The translations under genes and the position numbers were made by a program. This document shows, piece by piece, positions 18,581 through 20,346 of a stretch of 20,346 nt of DNA; within the stretch, counting starts at the first letter, position 1, and each line of letters begins with the position of its first letter. The notes beneath the pieces were generated by a model, which had not been told where the DNA came from, did not search any database, and worked only from the letters and a program-made list of their open reading frames with translations. This DNA is from Saccoglossus kowalevskii (taxonomy: Eukaryota; Hemichordata; Enteropneusta; Harrimaniidae), in contig NW_003153265.1 in NCBI RefSeq assembly GCF_000003605.2, positions 1 through 20,346 on the forward strand, in the 5' to 3' direction.

Positions 18581-20346
18581 AAATCAGATTTAAATTCATT
18601 ACAGAGGTGCTCTGGAATTAGACTAAAAACAATGGATGAAAATTCAAATGTATTTTCTGTATGTATTATAAATTTGATAATGTGAATCACATTGTTTTCA
18701 AGTTATGCATCTCAAATTGCAGACAAATACTAGTTGCCAAGCTTCTTATTTGAAACCAAAACTGAAATTTTGAATTATTTTAATGTGTCTCCAATACTTT
18801 CAGCACACAGAAGTTCTTTCTAAGCTTTCTTTGATTTTTAACGGTAATGTTCATCCACACTCCTCATTGGTCATCATCTCCATGATAATTATGGGCTTTG
18901 CTAACACTCTCCAGTTACCAGTGGCAAACTACATTTAAATTTGAGGACAACATGTATGAATTTAAAAAAAACAAACAGGACAAGACTACTTAAAAAGTGA
19001 TATTAATTAAAACAAATTGACTGACTTAGTTTTCATTGAAATTAAAGTAGGTTGCATAAGAGACACATCAGTTTTGCGTGCAGACTTGTTGATGCCCTAA
19101 GCTACTGAAAAGTCAATCACAGCCAAATTTACATAAATGCAGTGTTCGACTGTTTTCTGACCCTGTTATCTTGTGAATACCGTTGTTTTTGAACTACTTT
19201 ATACTACTTTGTCAAATGCTTACAACCAAAAAGTATCCAATAAAACTGCTTTAATATACAGTGTATGTAGGCAGCATATATATATTTATTTCACTACCAA
19301 TTCCATCTTTTCATCACAAATTCACAAAATAGTTCTGTTTATAGTCTGCACTTTCTTTCAGAGGGTTGGGATAAAAGTAGCCAAGCTTTTTGAGTAAAAA
19401 TTGAAAATTGACTAAAATTTTGTCTGTTGGCTCCAAAATTTGGGTTCATTTCCACAATTTTTGAAGAAAGCAGGTATAAGAAAAAAGTGGAGAAATTTGG
19501 ATGAGAAAGTTTGGTGGTGAAAAGGTAAAACAGTGTTTATGACATAAATCTTGCCTGTTCTCTCGTGACTTTGTGTAACGCAGTCTTTTAGTTTGTAGCC
19601 ATCATGGACAGTTCAGTTTCTTGATTTTCAACAATACTAACTACTTTGGCTATTTAAAATATGTTGGTAATGATATATAATGGAGTATTGTCGACCTGAG
19701 CTAAAACTATACCTGTCTCACCATTCAATATAATGGTTGAGTCCAAACCACACTTCAGTCAAATTCTTTTTTTCTACCCAAAACCTTATCGTTTTTCAGA
19801 CTTGAAATATTCATTAACCTTTTGCATGCCAAAGCCAGCATTCACAAAATTGAACTTGCATTAATTTTGATCAAGATACATGTATGTAGTCTTTAAATTA
19901 AATTTAGAAATTAAATAAAGAAATTATAGAAAAATAATTAAAATGAACAAAATGTTGTACCAAGATTTTTTGCAGGTTATAGCAGGTGCCAAAATAAACT
20001 GACTATTAAAACTGCTACATGTATCTCTCTATTAATATTTCTTGAAGCGTTGCAAAATTCCTTGCAAAATTTTTAGAAGTGTTTGTTACGATTCAGAAAT
20101 TTGAATATGGATAATAATTTCTCATGAGATTTCAGCCATATCTTTACAGCAATAAATTGAATTTTCATCCTCAACATAACACACAAGTTTTATGGGTAAA
20201 TAAAAAATTGAAAAAATAGGTGTATACCATAAGATGATTTTTACTCTCCAGCACACCTGTGAAAATCGTTGTGTATTGGGGTAGACTGGGGCAGACACAA
20301 ACTGCAAGAGTGTTCCAGGAGATATTGCATTGTCCAAGGGATATTA
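18581..20346. other. A+T-rich intron sequence to the window end, no gene seen
   Basis: No exon of CAMTA or of another gene, RNA gene or transposon end is recognised. A short AT microsatellite lies at about 19278-19290, and TACATGTA palindromes lie at 19877 and 20016. The 74- and 71-codon frames at 19173-19397 (+) and 20122-20337 (-) have no recognisable motif or splice context. Confidence 0.5.

Larger units (their letters stand above)
2624..20346 (+). other. CAMTA intron 2 (5' part; at least 17.7 kb, runs off the window)
   Basis: The intron starts at the donor GTCAGT (2624). No sequence encoding the next CG-1 segment (which should have an Arg-Lys-Lys-Val-Lys-Tyr-Arg-Lys-Asp-Gly-like core) was seen on the + strand before the window ends, so the remainder is read as one intron. 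Large 5' introns are a known feature of CAMTA1 in vertebrates. The intron holds the repeats and mini-transposons listed separately. A very small exon or a nested gene cannot be excluded by eye. Confidence 0.7.

Overview
The window looks like nuclear DNA of a marine invertebrate animal. It is A+T-rich and gene-sparse, with spliceosomal exons, small inverted-repeat transposons, and many copies of the palindromes TACATGTA and TACCGGTA. No bacterial operons, rRNA, tRNA or CRISPR array was seen. The repeat style would suit a mollusc, hemichordate or cephalochordate, but I cannot name the species.

One gene is recognisable: the 5' end of a calmodulin-binding transcription activator (CAMTA) on the + strand. 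The secure exon (2508-2623) encodes the entry into the CG-1 DNA-binding domain, ending in PKERHRWNTNE. A likely first coding exon (1447-1468, MALTSNE plus one base) lies in a CpG-containing stretch. It has a good start context, and its phase-1 donor joins the phase-1 acceptor at 2507 to give a 46-residue open N terminus. A second, weaker candidate first exon (2031-2157) has the same phase. The rest of CG-1 and the TIG, ankyrin and IQ regions must lie beyond base 20346, so 2624-20346 reads as one intron of at least 17.7 kb.

The intron is rich in repeats. At 4615-5022 is an element with short inverted ends (AGCTCCGCTGT/ACAGCGGAGCT) and an internal ~158-bp duplication. At 6053-6320 is a 140-bp AT-rich tandem duplication. 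At 6641-6805 is a TTAA-flanked inverted-repeat mini-transposon. At 8038-10520 is a minisatellite of roughly one hundred 23-bp units, old at its left edge and nearly uniform at its right. At 12568-12702 and 13784-13991 are two copies of one TA-flanked mini-transposon family. At 17318-17396 is a short inverted-repeat element. At 17524-18580 is a decayed tandem array of ~150-bp modules.

The longest open frames (up to 419 codons, 9322-10581) are by-products of the minisatellite. Its core unit has no stop codon in any + frame, and 23 is not a multiple of three, so all three frames stay open and give the same 23-residue peptide. I do not annotate them as genes. I found no clear new multi-gene system. 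The points most worth a second look are the minisatellite and its orientation in the intron, the candidate alternative CAMTA starts and upstream short ORFs, and the two sister mini-transposons.
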